Notes under the pieces: model-generated
Told to the model about the DNA's origin: nothing
Seen by the model: the letters and a program-made list of their open reading frames with translations, nothing else
Database searches by the model: none
From: Atribacter laminatus
Lineage (GTDB): Bacteria > Atribacterota > Atribacteria > Atribacterales > Atribacteraceae
Direction: 5' to 3'
DNA: 64,000 nt
Assembly (NCBI RefSeq): GCF_015775515.1
Contig: NZ_CP065383.1
Coordinates: 558,001-622,000 of the forward strand
Position numbers and translations under genes: made by a program
In this document: positions 36,471 through 44,975 of the stretch, one piece after another
Layout of the letters: every line of letters begins with the position of its first letter
How positions within the stretch are numbered: position 1 is the stretch's first letter

Positions 36471-37403
36471 TTACGAATGTTTACGAATAAAATCAATAAC
36501 TTCATCAAAATTCCCAACACCGTCGGTAGCTCCCATAGCTTGAACACACATAGCCCCACAGGCGTTCGCAAATCGACCAGTTTCATATAAATCCCATTTT
36601 TTTGAATAACCAACTAAGAAACCAGCAGCAAAAGCATCACCAGCGCCAGTTCCATCTACAGCTTTTACTTGAAAGGGAGGGACCAATATTTTTTCGTTTT
36701 GAGTCATGATGAAACTCCCTTCTTCTCCCATTTTAATGGCGACTATCTGAATCCCATAATCAAGAAAAAATTTGGCATTATCTACCATATTCTGATGTCC
36801 CGAAATACGGGTGGACTCATCACGATTAGAAATAAAAATATCGAGGAGGGGAAGGTAGGGTTCAATGACGTTGAGCCATTGCCCACTGTCATCCCAATAG
36901 GTATCAATCGAAGTAGTTACTCCAGCATCTTTAACTCGCTTTAAAAGAGCAGTTGTCTCGGGTCCGTCAAAACCAGGCATTAAAAATGTGCCGGTGATGT
37001 GTACGATATCCGAATCAAGAAAAAACTCATCTTGAATATCAGCATTTCTTAAACTTTGATTAGCTCCTGCACAGTGAATAAAGGAACGCTCTCCTTGCTC
37101 ATCGACTAATACCATAGTAGCCGAAGTTGGATATTCTCGAGTTGTGGTTATGCCTTTGGGGTCTATCCCCTCTTTTCGAAGCGAATTGATGATAAATTCA
37201 CCCAAACCATCTTGCCCCACTTTCCCAACCATCACTACTTCTTCGCCTAATTTTTTCAATACCACCCCAGTATTGTTGGCTCCTCCACCCACATGTAGTT
37301 CCATTTGTGGGATTAAAACCAATTTTCCTCTTTCCGGTATACGATTGATTGGCCGACCCAAGAGATCGGCGACCAGGATTCCTATGCAAGTTACTTTGGC
37401 CAT
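36471..37403 (-). CDS. PfkB/ribokinase family sugar kinase
   Basis: 310 residues. CIGILVADLLGRPI at the N-terminus, GGGANNTGVVLKKLG near residue 38 and DGTGAGDAFAAGFLVG with the catalytic Asp near 250 are ribokinase-family motifs. ATG behind GGAGGG, only two bases after the SorC-type regulator. In this operon it probably phosphorylates the inducing sugar or polyol before the MtlD-like enzyme; the substrate is not readable. Confidence 0.87.
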   Translation of the reverse strand: MAKVTCIGILVADLLGRPINRIPERGKLVLIPQMELHVGGGANNTGVVLKKLGEEVVMVGKVGQDGLGEFIINSLRKEGIDPKGITTTREYPTSATMVLVDEQGERSFIHCAGANQSLRNADIQDEFFLDSDIVHITGTFLMPGFDGPETTALLKRVKDAGVTTSIDTYWDDSGQWLNVIEPYLPLLDIFISNRDESTRISGHQNMVDNAKFFLDYGIQIVAIKMGEEGSFIMTQNEKILVPPFQVKAVDGTGAGDAFAAGFLVGYSKKWDLYETGRFANACGAMCVQAMGATDGVGNFDEVIDFIRKHS

Positions 37404-37405
37404 TT

Positions 37406-38365
37406 TTATCCCTCCAGAACTGGTATTCGACTAATAATTTTCATGGCGGTCTTTTCATCAGTGATAAGAACATCGATAAAACGACCCCGGAGAGCCCCAA
37501 GAATAGCATCGGCTTTTTCTTCACCACCTGCTACTCCGATCACATTGTGCATTTTTTGGATATCTTCAAGAGGAACTGCAACCGTTCTTCGGTGTAAAGG
37601 TGTATCTAAAATGGTTCCATCAATGGTGTAAAACTGACCTAAAATATCTCCAACGGCTCCTTTTTGCTTTAATGCTTCTAACTCGTGGTAATCTATAAAA
37701 CCAGTTAAAGAGTAAATTGAATAACGAACATCAACCGTACCAATGCCCACCAATGACCATTTAGCCTGACAGGCAAGCTGAAGAGTATTTTGGTTTATTC
37801 TTTCGTTCAAGTAAAAATTTCTTATTTCTTCATTCTCAACCACTGCTGGTGCATAAAGATAATAACATTCTCCTTCAAATATCGAAGCCAGTTTTTCCCC
37901 AATAGTATAGGGATTAAGTGAGGCTGATGAAGTTAATCCTCCAACCATGGTAACGAATTTAAGGTTCTTAACCTTTGCCGAACGAATCGCCAAAGCCAGG
38001 TGTTTTAGGGTTCGTCCCCAGGCAATTCCAACCAAATCTCCATTATTTAAAACCTTTTCCAAATACCATGCCCCAGCTCTCCCAATGCATTCATAAATCT
38101 CTTTTCCTTGGGGGGTTGGGATTACCACAACATCTTGAAGTCCAAATTGTTTACGAATTATAGATTCAATTTTTAAACAATTGGAAAGAGGCGATTCAAT
38201 CGATATCTTTATAATTCCATTTTTTTGCGCTTTGTCGATAAGCCTGGCAACTTTCGGTTGAGAAAGTTTCAATAGGTGGCCAATTTCATTTTGGGTAAGC
38301 CCTTCCATGTAGTGCAGCCAAGCAATTCGAGTCATCAATTCAACATTTTCATCGGTAAGGTTCAT
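37406..38365 (-). CDS. SorC-family sugar-responsive transcriptional regulator
   Basis: 319 residues. An N-terminal helix-turn-helix (about 20-45, GLTQNEIGHLLKLSQPKVARLIDKA) is followed by a sugar-phosphate-binding domain with IAWGRTLKHLA near residue 115, TMVGGLTSS near 138 and GVAGGEEKADAILGALRG near 275, as in SorC/DeoR regulators. It heads the PfkB-MtlD-ADH-E1 operon and probably controls it through the palindrome at 38390, responding to a phosphorylated sugar. ATG behind AAGGGA. Confidence 0.9.
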   Translation of the reverse strand: MNLTDENVELMTRIAWLHYMEGLTQNEIGHLLKLSQPKVARLIDKAQKNGIIKISIESPLSNCLKIESIIRKQFGLQDVVVIPTPQGKEIYECIGRAGAWYLEKVLNNGDLVGIAWGRTLKHLALAIRSAKVKNLKFVTMVGGLTSSASLNPYTIGEKLASIFEGECYYLYAPAVVENEEIRNFYLNERINQNTLQLACQAKWSLVGIGTVDVRYSIYSLTGFIDYHELEALKQKGAVGDILGQFYTIDGTILDTPLHRRTVAVPLEDIQKMHNVIGVAGGEEKADAILGALRGRFIDVLITDEKTAMKIISRIPVLEG

Positions 38366-38389
38366 AGCAAATCCCTTTATTTAAAATTA

Positions 38390-38413
38390 AAACATGAATG
38401 ATTATTCATGTTT
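38390..38413. promoter_or_regulatory. 24-bp perfect palindrome, probable SorC-family operator
   Basis: AAACATGAAT, four centre bases GATT, ATTCATGTTT: ten-base arms with no mismatch, 24 bp before the regulator start and just downstream of the predicted promoter. Placement suits autorepression. Confidence 0.75.
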
Positions 38414-38432
38414 CTAATATACATTCACTTCT

Positions 38433-38460
38433 ATTTTATATTTTTCCTCTATAATGTCAA
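38433..38460 (-). promoter_or_regulatory. promoter of the SorC-headed operon
   Basis: On the minus strand TTGACA (38455-38460), a 16-base spacer and TAAAAT (38433-38438). The operator at 38390-38413 lies just past the expected start of transcription. Confidence 0.65.
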
Positions 38461-38518
38461 TAAAATTGTAGAATAATGAATATAATTTCAGCTTTATTTC
38501 ATTTTATCGTCCAAATTT

Positions 38519-39244
38519 TTACTTTCCAGTTGCTAAAGCCAAAACCAGTATAGTTTGACTTCCCACTCGACGTAAAGCCGTGGATAAACTCTCCACGGTG
38601 GAACGTGAGGTTATAACATCATCGATGATTAATATTTTTTTCTTCGCTAAAGATTTTTCATTCTCTACTCGGAAGGCGTCTTGGAGATTAAGCCTCCTCT
38701 CTTTCATGCTGAGCCCTACCTGAGGGAGAGTTTTCTTTTTCCGAGTTACGGTGTTGCTAATGAGGGGTTTTTGTAAAAAGTTTGAAATACCTCGTGCTAA
38801 GATTTCAGCTTGGTTAAACTCTCTTTCACGAAGACGAGATTGATGGAGTGGTACCGGGAGAATTCCATCGATATCACGAAAGAAGGGATTGGAAGATAAA
38901 AATTCGACTAATAAATGAATAAATAAAATTCGCAAGGATAGAATTTTTCGATACTTAAAAGCATGAATAGCGCTTTTAATTGGGGGTTCATACAAGGTAA
39001 CAGCTCGAGCGCAGTCAAAAGTAAAAGGTTTTTCTCGGCATCGTCGGCATTTAGTTTGGCGATTACTCGGTACTGGTCTTCCACAGATCAGACAATAGGG
39101 AGATATTTCTTTTCGAATCATTTCTTCACAATCTTTACATAAGGGATAGCCTGCCGACTCAGTAATATATTTTTTACAATTCACACAATTTTGAGGGAAA
39201 AAAAAGTGAAGGACCCCCTCACCGATTCCTTGTCGATTCAGCAA
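38519..39244 (-). CDS. comFC: ComFC-type phosphoribosyltransferase
   Basis: 241 residues. A four-cysteine N-terminal zinc segment (CVNCKKYI...CKDCEEM, then CLICGRP...CRRC) is followed by the phosphoribosyltransferase fold: LPVPLHQSRLREREFNQAE near residue 125 and ILIIDDVITSRSTVESLS near 200. ComFC proteins serve natural transformation in several bacteria; no other competence genes are here. The start is TTG at 39244, seven bases after AAGGAGG; the frame extends upstream but that part is not preceded by a ribosome site. Confidence 0.88.
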   Translation of the reverse strand: MLNRQGIGEGVLHFFFPQNCVNCKKYITESAGYPLCKDCEEMIRKEISPYCLICGRPVPSNRQTKCRRCREKPFTFDCARAVTLYEPPIKSAIHAFKYRKILSLRILFIHLLVEFLSSNPFFRDIDGILPVPLHQSRLREREFNQAEILARGISNFLQKPLISNTVTRKKKTLPQVGLSMKERRLNLQDAFRVENEKSLAKKKILIIDDVITSRSTVESLSTALRRVGSQTILVLALATGK

Positions 39245-39461
39245 AATACTTCCTCCTTTCGTAAAAAAGTGATATATATACATCATCCTCTCTCTCATTC
39301 TCATATTCCGTTATAAATAAAGTAAAATTTTTAATTGTTTTGTTTCATTTTTCTACCACCGTGAAAGATTTAAAGTTATTTAATTGACATTAATTTTATC
39401 TGTAGTTTCGAAGCAGTTCTCGTTTCTTTTCTAAAAAATATAGAGAATCATATAAATATTT

Positions 39462-40259
39462 TCATATTTTCTGACAACAAGGGCAAAAATATGTGCTTCG
39501 TTGAGCCATCTTAATTCTTTCTACAGGAGTTCCGCATGCTAAACATGGTTTTCCTTCCCGATCATATACTTGTAAACAATTCTGGAAAAATCCACTTGAA
39601 CCATCAGTGTGTTGATAATCCCGAATGGTAGTCCCCTCGCATTGAATTGCCTGTTTAAGGACAATAAGAATTGTATCAAATAATAATTTTTTCTCTTGGC
39701 TGGTTAAATCATTCACCCTTTTTTTTGGATGAATTTTACTTAAAAAAAGAATCTCACTGGCATAAATATTTCCAATTCCAGATACCCAGGCTTGATTCAT
39801 GAGGAAATTTTTTATTGGAAGAGTTTTGTTTATTAATAGTCTTTCAAACTTATCCCAGGAATAACCGCTTAGTAGAGGGTCTAACCCAAGATTTTGCATG
39901 ACTTTTTTTCTTTCATTTTCAGTTAAATATTTAATTTTCCCAAAACGGCGGGCATCACAAAAAGCAATAAATCCGGTAGATAAAGTGACACATACTCTTT
40001 GAAACCGGAGATTATCCTTGGCTTGAATATATATTAAACTCCCAGTCATTCCCATATGAAAAAGGAGAGAGCTAAAGTCATTAAAAATTAAGAAAAGATA
40101 TTTCCCTTTTCTTATCAGGTCCTTTATAACTTTATTAAGGATATCATCGGAAGGAATCTGAATTTTATTATCATATATTTCTATGTCAACTATTCTTTCT
40201 CCTATCAACGGAATCAAGAGTTCTCTTCTTATTATTTCAACCTCAGGAAGTTCCGGCAT
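39462..40259 (-). CDS. mutM: formamidopyrimidine-DNA glycosylase
   Basis: 265 residues. MPELPEVEIIRREL gives the catalytic Pro2/Glu3; LLFHMGMTGSL lies near residue 65; the H2TH region (AWVSGIGNIYASEILF) near 155; and the C-terminal zinc finger (CLACGTPVER...TYFCPCCQK) near 240-263. The enzyme removes 8-oxoguanine and formamidopyrimidines and cleaves the strand. It is divergent from the ABC operon on the plus strand. Usual length for the family. Confidence 0.95.
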   Translation of the reverse strand: MPELPEVEIIRRELLIPLIGERIVDIEIYDNKIQIPSDDILNKVIKDLIRKGKYLFLIFNDFSSLLFHMGMTGSLIYIQAKDNLRFQRVCVTLSTGFIAFCDARRFGKIKYLTENERKKVMQNLGLDPLLSGYSWDKFERLLINKTLPIKNFLMNQAWVSGIGNIYASEILFLSKIHPKKRVNDLTSQEKKLLFDTILIVLKQAIQCEGTTIRDYQHTDGSSGFFQNCLQVYDREGKPCLACGTPVERIKMAQRSTYFCPCCQKI

Positions 40260-40505
40260 TCTATTCCTCCTATTCCATTCATAGCAAGAAATTACTGTTC
40301 AAAAAGTTGGTTTTGATGTTCTTATTTTCTCATTAGACTTTAAAAAAACCAATAATTTTAATTAATATGGGAACGGTTAAACAACATTTCCACTATAATT
40401 AGTATAAAATAATCGATGAGTTTATTTAAACAAATGGGCCAATAAAAAAGAATCATTCCCTTGTAAGTTTCAGTGAAAACGAAAGGAGGACATAAAAACT
40501 TATCT

Positions 40506-41453
40506 ATGATACAAACTGAAAATCTTTGTAAGGCCTATAACGATTTAATGGTAGTGAAGGACTTAAACCTCAAGGTTGAAAAAAATGATATTTATGGGTT
40601 TTTGGGTCCGAACGGTGCTGGAAAAACAACAACTATTATGATGCTTCTCGGACTTGTTCCTAAATCGGGAGGGAAAATATATCTCCTCGGAAATGAGATG
40701 AAACCCAATAATGTCGAACTAAAAAGAAAGATTGGTGTTGTTTCAGAAAATCAATATTTCTATCGTGACATGACCGCTTCGGAATACCTCAATTTCTTTG
40801 GTGAAATTTATGAAGTTGAAAATCGACAAAAACGGATCGATAAATTAATGAGTGCTGTTGGTTTAGAAAAAGAAAAAAATAAAAATCTTGGTGCTTATTC
40901 TAAGGGTATGCAACAAAAATTGGCCTTTGTGAAAGCTCTTCTCCATGATCCAGAATTACTCATCCTTGACGAACCGGTAGCCAACCTCGACCCAACCAGT
41001 ATTAAACAAATTCGTGACCTTATTGAAGAAGAACATGAAGCTGGTCGAACTGTGTTTGTTTCCTCTCATCTTCTTTCCGAGGTTGAGAAACTTTGTAAAA
41101 AAGTTGGAATCATCAATCAGGGAAAATTACTTGCTGAAGACAACATGGATAATATCAAAAGAAAATTATCGGATACGGTGACTATTCGTACCGAATTGAA
41201 TCAAGAAGCCCAAAACTTAGAGCCGGTTTTAAGCAATCTTCCCTTTATCAAAGCTTTTCAATCCAAAGAAAATAAAATTGAAGTCCAACTTAAAACCGAT
41301 CGAGATTACCGTAAAGACCTTTCAGAAGCAATTTTTAATTCTGGTTACATCATCCTTTCTATGCAAGCGAAAGAAATGAGCTTAGAAGAGGCTTTCATCA
41401 CTATTACTCAACAAAACATTTCTTTATTAACCGACCGAGGGAATGGACAATGA
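40506..41453 (+). CDS. ABC transporter ATPase (ABC-2 type exporter)
   Basis: 315 residues. Walker A is FLGPNGAGKTTT near residue 34, the signature YSKGMQQKLAFVKALLHDPELLILDEP covers C-motif and Walker B, and SSHLLSEVEKLC is the switch region. The C-terminal 90 residues form the extra domain found in drug/lipid/Na+-type ABC-2 ATPases. The ATG at 40506 is about 15 bases from GGAGGA, long for a ribosome site; no closer start exists in frame. The stop overlaps the next gene by four bases. Confidence 0.92.
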   Translation: MIQTENLCKAYNDLMVVKDLNLKVEKNDIYGFLGPNGAGKTTTIMMLLGLVPKSGGKIYLLGNEMKPNNVELKRKIGVVSENQYFYRDMTASEYLNFFGEIYEVENRQKRIDKLMSAVGLEKEKNKNLGAYSKGMQQKLAFVKALLHDPELLILDEPVANLDPTSIKQIRDLIEEEHEAGRTVFVSSHLLSEVEKLCKKVGIINQGKLLAEDNMDNIKRKLSDTVTIRTELNQEAQNLEPVLSNLPFIKAFQSKENKIEVQLKTDRDYRKDLSEAIFNSGYIILSMQAKEMSLEEAFITITQQNISLLTDRGNGQ

Positions 41454-42169
41454 AAAAGAAAAAAACAACCATCCTTATTTCTACTTTTATACTTGTTGTT
41501 TTGGCAGTTTTATTTGTTTTAGTCTACTTTTCCACCAATACCAATTGGGGAACGCTCCAGGGTAAAGTAGTCGATGAAATATCTCAAGATGTGGTCAAAA
41601 AACTTCAGGTTACTCTTGACGGAAAGTCAGATATTCTCTATATGAGTAAAGATTATAAATTATCCCGGATTCCTCCAGGAAAGCACACTTTAATAGCCGT
41701 TGCTCCCTATTACGAAGAAATTCAACAGGAAATTGATATTAAAAAAGGAATAAATGTTTTTGATTTTACCATGAAAGGGAAGGAAATCCCTGGTTTAGCT
41801 GGAATCATATGTTTCTCTGAACCAACTGAGCAGGGTATCGAAGTTGAAATCCGCTTTAAAAATCACCAAGGGCAAGGTATATCCGATTATCCCGCTCTCC
41901 CCCTTACACTCGAGGGTAAATTATATGTTCGAAATGGTGACGAAGATAATTTTAGCCGGGGAAGAAGGCTTTTTGACGGCCCTATGAAGCTTTTCTGGGA
42001 CCCAACTTCTTATTTAGCCCGAAATAAAGCTGTTATACCCTGGAATATACTTGATATTGATACTGAAAACGAAAAATTCGGTCTTATGGAGTTAACATTA
42101 ACCACTCCACAGGGCGCTTTTGAAGACGTCATTGAAAATGTTGAACTATCCAAGAAGGAGGGTCAGTAA
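41450..42169 (+). CDS. membrane-anchored carboxypeptidase-regulatory-like domain protein of ABC operon
   Basis: 239 residues. One N-terminal membrane helix (about 8-28) precedes a beta-rich domain (GTLQGKVVDEISQDVVKKLQVTLDG...IPPGKHTLIAVAPYYEE), as in carboxypeptidase regulatory-like (CarboxypepD_reg) folds, and then a second beta-rich part. No catalytic residues are visible. It lies between ATPase and permease in one operon (ATGA overlap with the ATPase, two-base gap to the permease), so an extracytoplasmic accessory role in the exporter is inferred. Confidence 0.7.
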   Translation: MKKKKTTILISTFILVVLAVLFVLVYFSTNTNWGTLQGKVVDEISQDVVKKLQVTLDGKSDILYMSKDYKLSRIPPGKHTLIAVAPYYEEIQQEIDIKKGINVFDFTMKGKEIPGLAGIICFSEPTEQGIEVEIRFKNHQGQGISDYPALPLTLEGKLYVRNGDEDNFSRGRRLFDGPMKLFWDPTSYLARNKAVIPWNILDIDTENEKFGLMELTLTTPQGAFEDVIENVELSKKEGQ

Positions 42170-42171
42170 CT

Positions 42172-42993
42172 GTGGCAAGCCAAGGACGAATTACCAAGAT
42201 TCTCCTAAAAAGAGACCTTTTATATAGTTTATATAGCTGGGGTTATTACGGAGTGTTGTTTATTTCTTTCTTCGCGTCGTCTTTTATTTTGAAAAATTTT
42301 CTCGATGGAATTAGAGAAGACGACATTTTAGTGAGCGCGTTTCCCCTCAATTATCCTTTGTACATTACCATCATCATCATCTCGCTCTACCTGGTGCTTA
42401 TTTCGGCAATTTCGATATCAAGGGAACGTGAACAAGGAACCTTAGAAGTTCTTTTCTATGGACCGGTTACTTCAAAGAACTTTCTTATGGCCAAATTCTG
42501 GAAAGACTTTTTTTTGGGAGTAATTTCATTAGGTTTTACTGCTGTTTACTTCTTTTTAGTGAGCTTTTTTACCAATTTAGGATTTACTCCTGGCCTGGTT
42601 CGAGCCCTGATCATGGGGGTATTTCTCATATCTTGTGTGGTCAGTTTTGGGCTTTTCATATCCTCGTTGACCAGCCGGGTAAGAAGTTCGGTCATCACCC
42701 TCATTGCTGTTTTTGGAGCATTTCTCGCTATCCAGTTTTCTTATAGCACTCTCTTGGGATTAGAAAAAGAATCCCTTCCAACTTCTCTTTTTTATATTCG
42801 AGAAACGCTTCAATTGGTTTTTAAAGGAATCAATTGGGTTTCACCCTTTGCTTACTTATCGAGAGGCTTAGATTCAGTATTGTTGGATAATTGGTCATTG
42901 TTTTTCACCAATGCATTCTATTGTGTAGTATATGTGACGGTATTTCTCTCTCTTTCCATCTACATCATGAACCGAAGAGGTGTCAAGGCATGA
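42172..42993 (+). CDS. ABC-2 type permease
   Basis: 273 residues, six predicted membrane segments. The ISISREREQGTLEVLFYGPVTSKNFLMAKFWKDF block near residue 80-115 is the conserved cytoplasmic loop of ABC-2 permeases, as in NosY/gliding-type exporters. GTG start right after the accessory gene. The stop overlaps the next ATG as ATGA. Substrate unknown; partners suggest a cell-surface or exported polymer/protein task. Confidence 0.88.
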   Translation: MASQGRITKILLKRDLLYSLYSWGYYGVLFISFFASSFILKNFLDGIREDDILVSAFPLNYPLYITIIIISLYLVLISAISISREREQGTLEVLFYGPVTSKNFLMAKFWKDFFLGVISLGFTAVYFFLVSFFTNLGFTPGLVRALIMGVFLISCVVSFGLFISSLTSRVRSSVITLIAVFGAFLAIQFSYSTLLGLEKESLPTSLFYIRETLQLVFKGINWVSPFAYLSRGLDSVLLDNWSLFFTNAFYCVVYVTVFLSLSIYIMNRRGVKA

Positions 42994-44324
42994 AAAAAAA
43001 TCCTTTCATACTATTTGTCTTCATTATTGTCAGCCTATGTGGAGTATCGACTATTGCTCTGGCTGAAGCTCCGGTTTTACGAGAACAACTGGTATACTCT
43101 TTGACCTCATTTAACGGTTCAGGATACAGCAAAAGTTTCTGTCCAGCTACTGAAGAAACAATTTATCTCATTACTGATGAACCCAGCATCATAAGTCCAC
43201 GGAAAACTATTGTCTATTTTTGGCCGATTACCCAAAAGTATATGGCCGGTTTTAGCACTCTTAATGAAGAGGTCGCTGGTAAGTTAGAGTTAATTCAAAA
43301 CGGAAAAGTTGTAGATACTCTTGATAAGGTTGATTATTCTCTCTTTTACCCGAAAGGATACTATTCAGAAAAAGCTGTCGTCTACACCGAGGCTTCGGCT
43401 ATCGAATCTTTTGAAAAATATCAGACAGCTGTTGATCAATTTAATGTTCAATTAAGACAATACTATGAAAATATGGCCCAATATCGTGAATCTTTTAATC
43501 GTTTTTTAGAAGAAGTAAGACGTCGTCGTGAAGCTGGAGATACAGGACCAGTTAATATTCCAATCCCCCAAGAACCAAAACCACCCGATTTTGTTCAATT
43601 CTACTCAACTGAACCAGCTCAAGGTTTTGTTTTACAGCTTCCGGTAGGATCTTATGAAATCCAGCTTCGAGCCGAAGATGGTACCCTAATTGAAGGAAGC
43701 GAAAAAAAAGTTATTGTTTTTGCTTCCCGTCGCCAAGGTGGTACCGGTTACGAAATAATTCCGGGAAATCGATGGACGAAAAAAGAAAATTGTGATGAAC
43801 CCTCATGGATTATCCATGCTACAGGGAAAAATGAACTTTACTTTAACCCGTTCCTTCAAGATGAATACAATGAGTTATATCACAACAAACTCGTTGATCC
43901 TCAAAATGTCGGACGATTAGAACGCTGGAAATGGGTTCATGTTGACCCCATCGATAACATCAAAACCATTCTGGGATACAAGCAACAAATTCTCCAGTCA
44001 GTTGATAAGTTACCTTACTTTGTTAAGCAAATTCCTGGTCCGGAACTAGGATATGAAATACTCAAATATAACGATGAGCTTAAACAGCAGGGATATCAAC
44101 CGACTTTCGAAAGTTATAAAGTTACTTTAGATCCAAATCTTCCCAAACGTGATTATTCTGTTTCGTTGGTCCAATCTGATAATAACCAACCCGTTTCCCA
44201 AAGCGAACGTGTAATAAGGTTATTGAAAAAAGAAAATGCTGGTTATTTATATGCAATTCCATTTTTCCCTTTGATAGTTGCGCTTATCGTTATCCTATCC
44301 CGACGAAGCCATGTTGAGAAATAG
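42990..44324 (+). CDS. secreted coiled-coil protein with C-terminal membrane anchor
   Basis: 444 residues. A signal peptide (MKKNPFILFVFIIVSLCGV...ALAEAP) is followed by a beta-rich part. A coiled-coil segment (about 145-185, rich in Q/E/R, e.g. QLRQYYENMAQYRESF) and another beta-rich region come next, and a C-terminal hydrophobic helix (IPFFPLIVALIVIL) ends before RRSHVEK. I recognise no family. It closes the exporter operon, overlapping the permease as ATGA. A structural or tethering role outside the membrane is inference. Confidence 0.7.
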   Translation: MKKNPFILFVFIIVSLCGVSTIALAEAPVLREQLVYSLTSFNGSGYSKSFCPATEETIYLITDEPSIISPRKTIVYFWPITQKYMAGFSTLNEEVAGKLELIQNGKVVDTLDKVDYSLFYPKGYYSEKAVVYTEASAIESFEKYQTAVDQFNVQLRQYYENMAQYRESFNRFLEEVRRRREAGDTGPVNIPIPQEPKPPDFVQFYSTEPAQGFVLQLPVGSYEIQLRAEDGTLIEGSEKKVIVFASRRQGGTGYEIIPGNRWTKKENCDEPSWIIHATGKNELYFNPFLQDEYNELYHNKLVDPQNVGRLERWKWVHVDPIDNIKTILGYKQQILQSVDKLPYFVKQIPGPELGYEILKYNDELKQQGYQPTFESYKVTLDPNLPKRDYSVSLVQSDNNQPVSQSERVIRLLKKENAGYLYAIPFFPLIVALIVILSRRSHVEK

Positions 44325-44339
44325 TTTCTTTTTGTGGTT

Positions 44340-44385
44340 ATAATCAAAAGGCTGGAGAAATAAAATTCTCCAGCCTTTTGATTAT
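44340..44385. terminator. strong hairpin terminator of ABC-2 operon
   Basis: A 20-base-pair perfect stem whose arms include AAAGGCTGGAGAA and TTCTCCAGCCTTT, with a six-base loop ATAAAA. T-rich tract CCTTTTGATTATC on the plus strand. It works in either direction and insulates the operon. Confidence 0.92.
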
Positions 44386-44409
44386 CAACTCAGTATTACT
44401 CATTTAAAA

Positions 44410-44662
44410 TAATTCTATCCAGAAAATACTGGTATGCTTAAAAAACGGCATCATCCTGAGGCATCGTTTCTCGAAACCGCGAGGATCTTATCTGACGCTG
44501 CAGGCGTCATCCTGAGCGGTGTTTTTCCGCGTGAGGATCTCATCTTTTTTGTTTTATTCTTTATAATTATATTAAAGAATGGGATTCTCACGTCGCAAAA
44601 TTCGCTCCTCAGAATGACGGGGAGGGTGGATGAGATTGCCACGTCACTGCGCTCCTCGCAAT
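44410..44662. repeat. mosaic palindromic repeats (region E, left part)
   Basis: Two hairpin modules ('cctgaggcatcgttt...cgcgaggatcttatc' and 'cctgagcggtgttt...cgcgtgaggatctcatc') lie at about 44450-44545. A diverged core lies at about 44581-44620 and a core beginning at 44632 that is split by the 160-bp element. Confidence 0.85.
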
Positions 44663-44822
44663 CAGACTGTGTCACAATCCCTTTCATACACCAAGAAGAG
44701 CTTGAAAGTGGAGGAAACATTCTATTTATCTTCAATTTTTTGGTTATCTATTCCCAATATTCCTGTAAAATATTAACATAAGTGGTGGTAAAAAATTTAT
44801 AGAATAATTATGACACAGCCTG
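44663..44822. mobile_element. 160-bp MITE-like element, copy 2
   Basis: Begins CAGACTGTGTCA and ends TGACACAGCCTG, an inverted repeat with one mismatch. Exact AAT flanks at 44660-44662 and 44823-44825 give a 3-bp target duplication. It interrupts the core at the same place as copy 1 (between 'ctcctcgc' and 'gacgg'). Internal sequence is nearly the same as copy 1, with no usable gene, so a transposase must be supplied from elsewhere if it moves. Confidence 0.85.
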
Positions 44823-44945
44823 AATGACGGAGCAGGAAAAAATTCAAATCCCCTCCGCCCCCCTCTTCTAAAGGGGGGCGGAGTTCAACTTCTGAGTATA
44901 TATTTTCATTCTTATCTGGCGCTGTTTAACAGTATAAAGATCTAT
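44823..44945. repeat. mosaic palindromic repeats (region E, right part)
   Basis: The rest of the split core, then a C-rich/G-rich inverted module at about 44848-44885 and a 'ggcgctgtttaacagtataaag' hairpin. Confidence 0.75.
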
Positions 44946-44975
44946 TCTCTATCAAGAGAGGTAAATTTTAAAAAA

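Noticed and set aside
44434-44781. Open frames on both strands across region E
   Set aside because: They span hairpin modules and the 160-bp element; not conserved protein-like.
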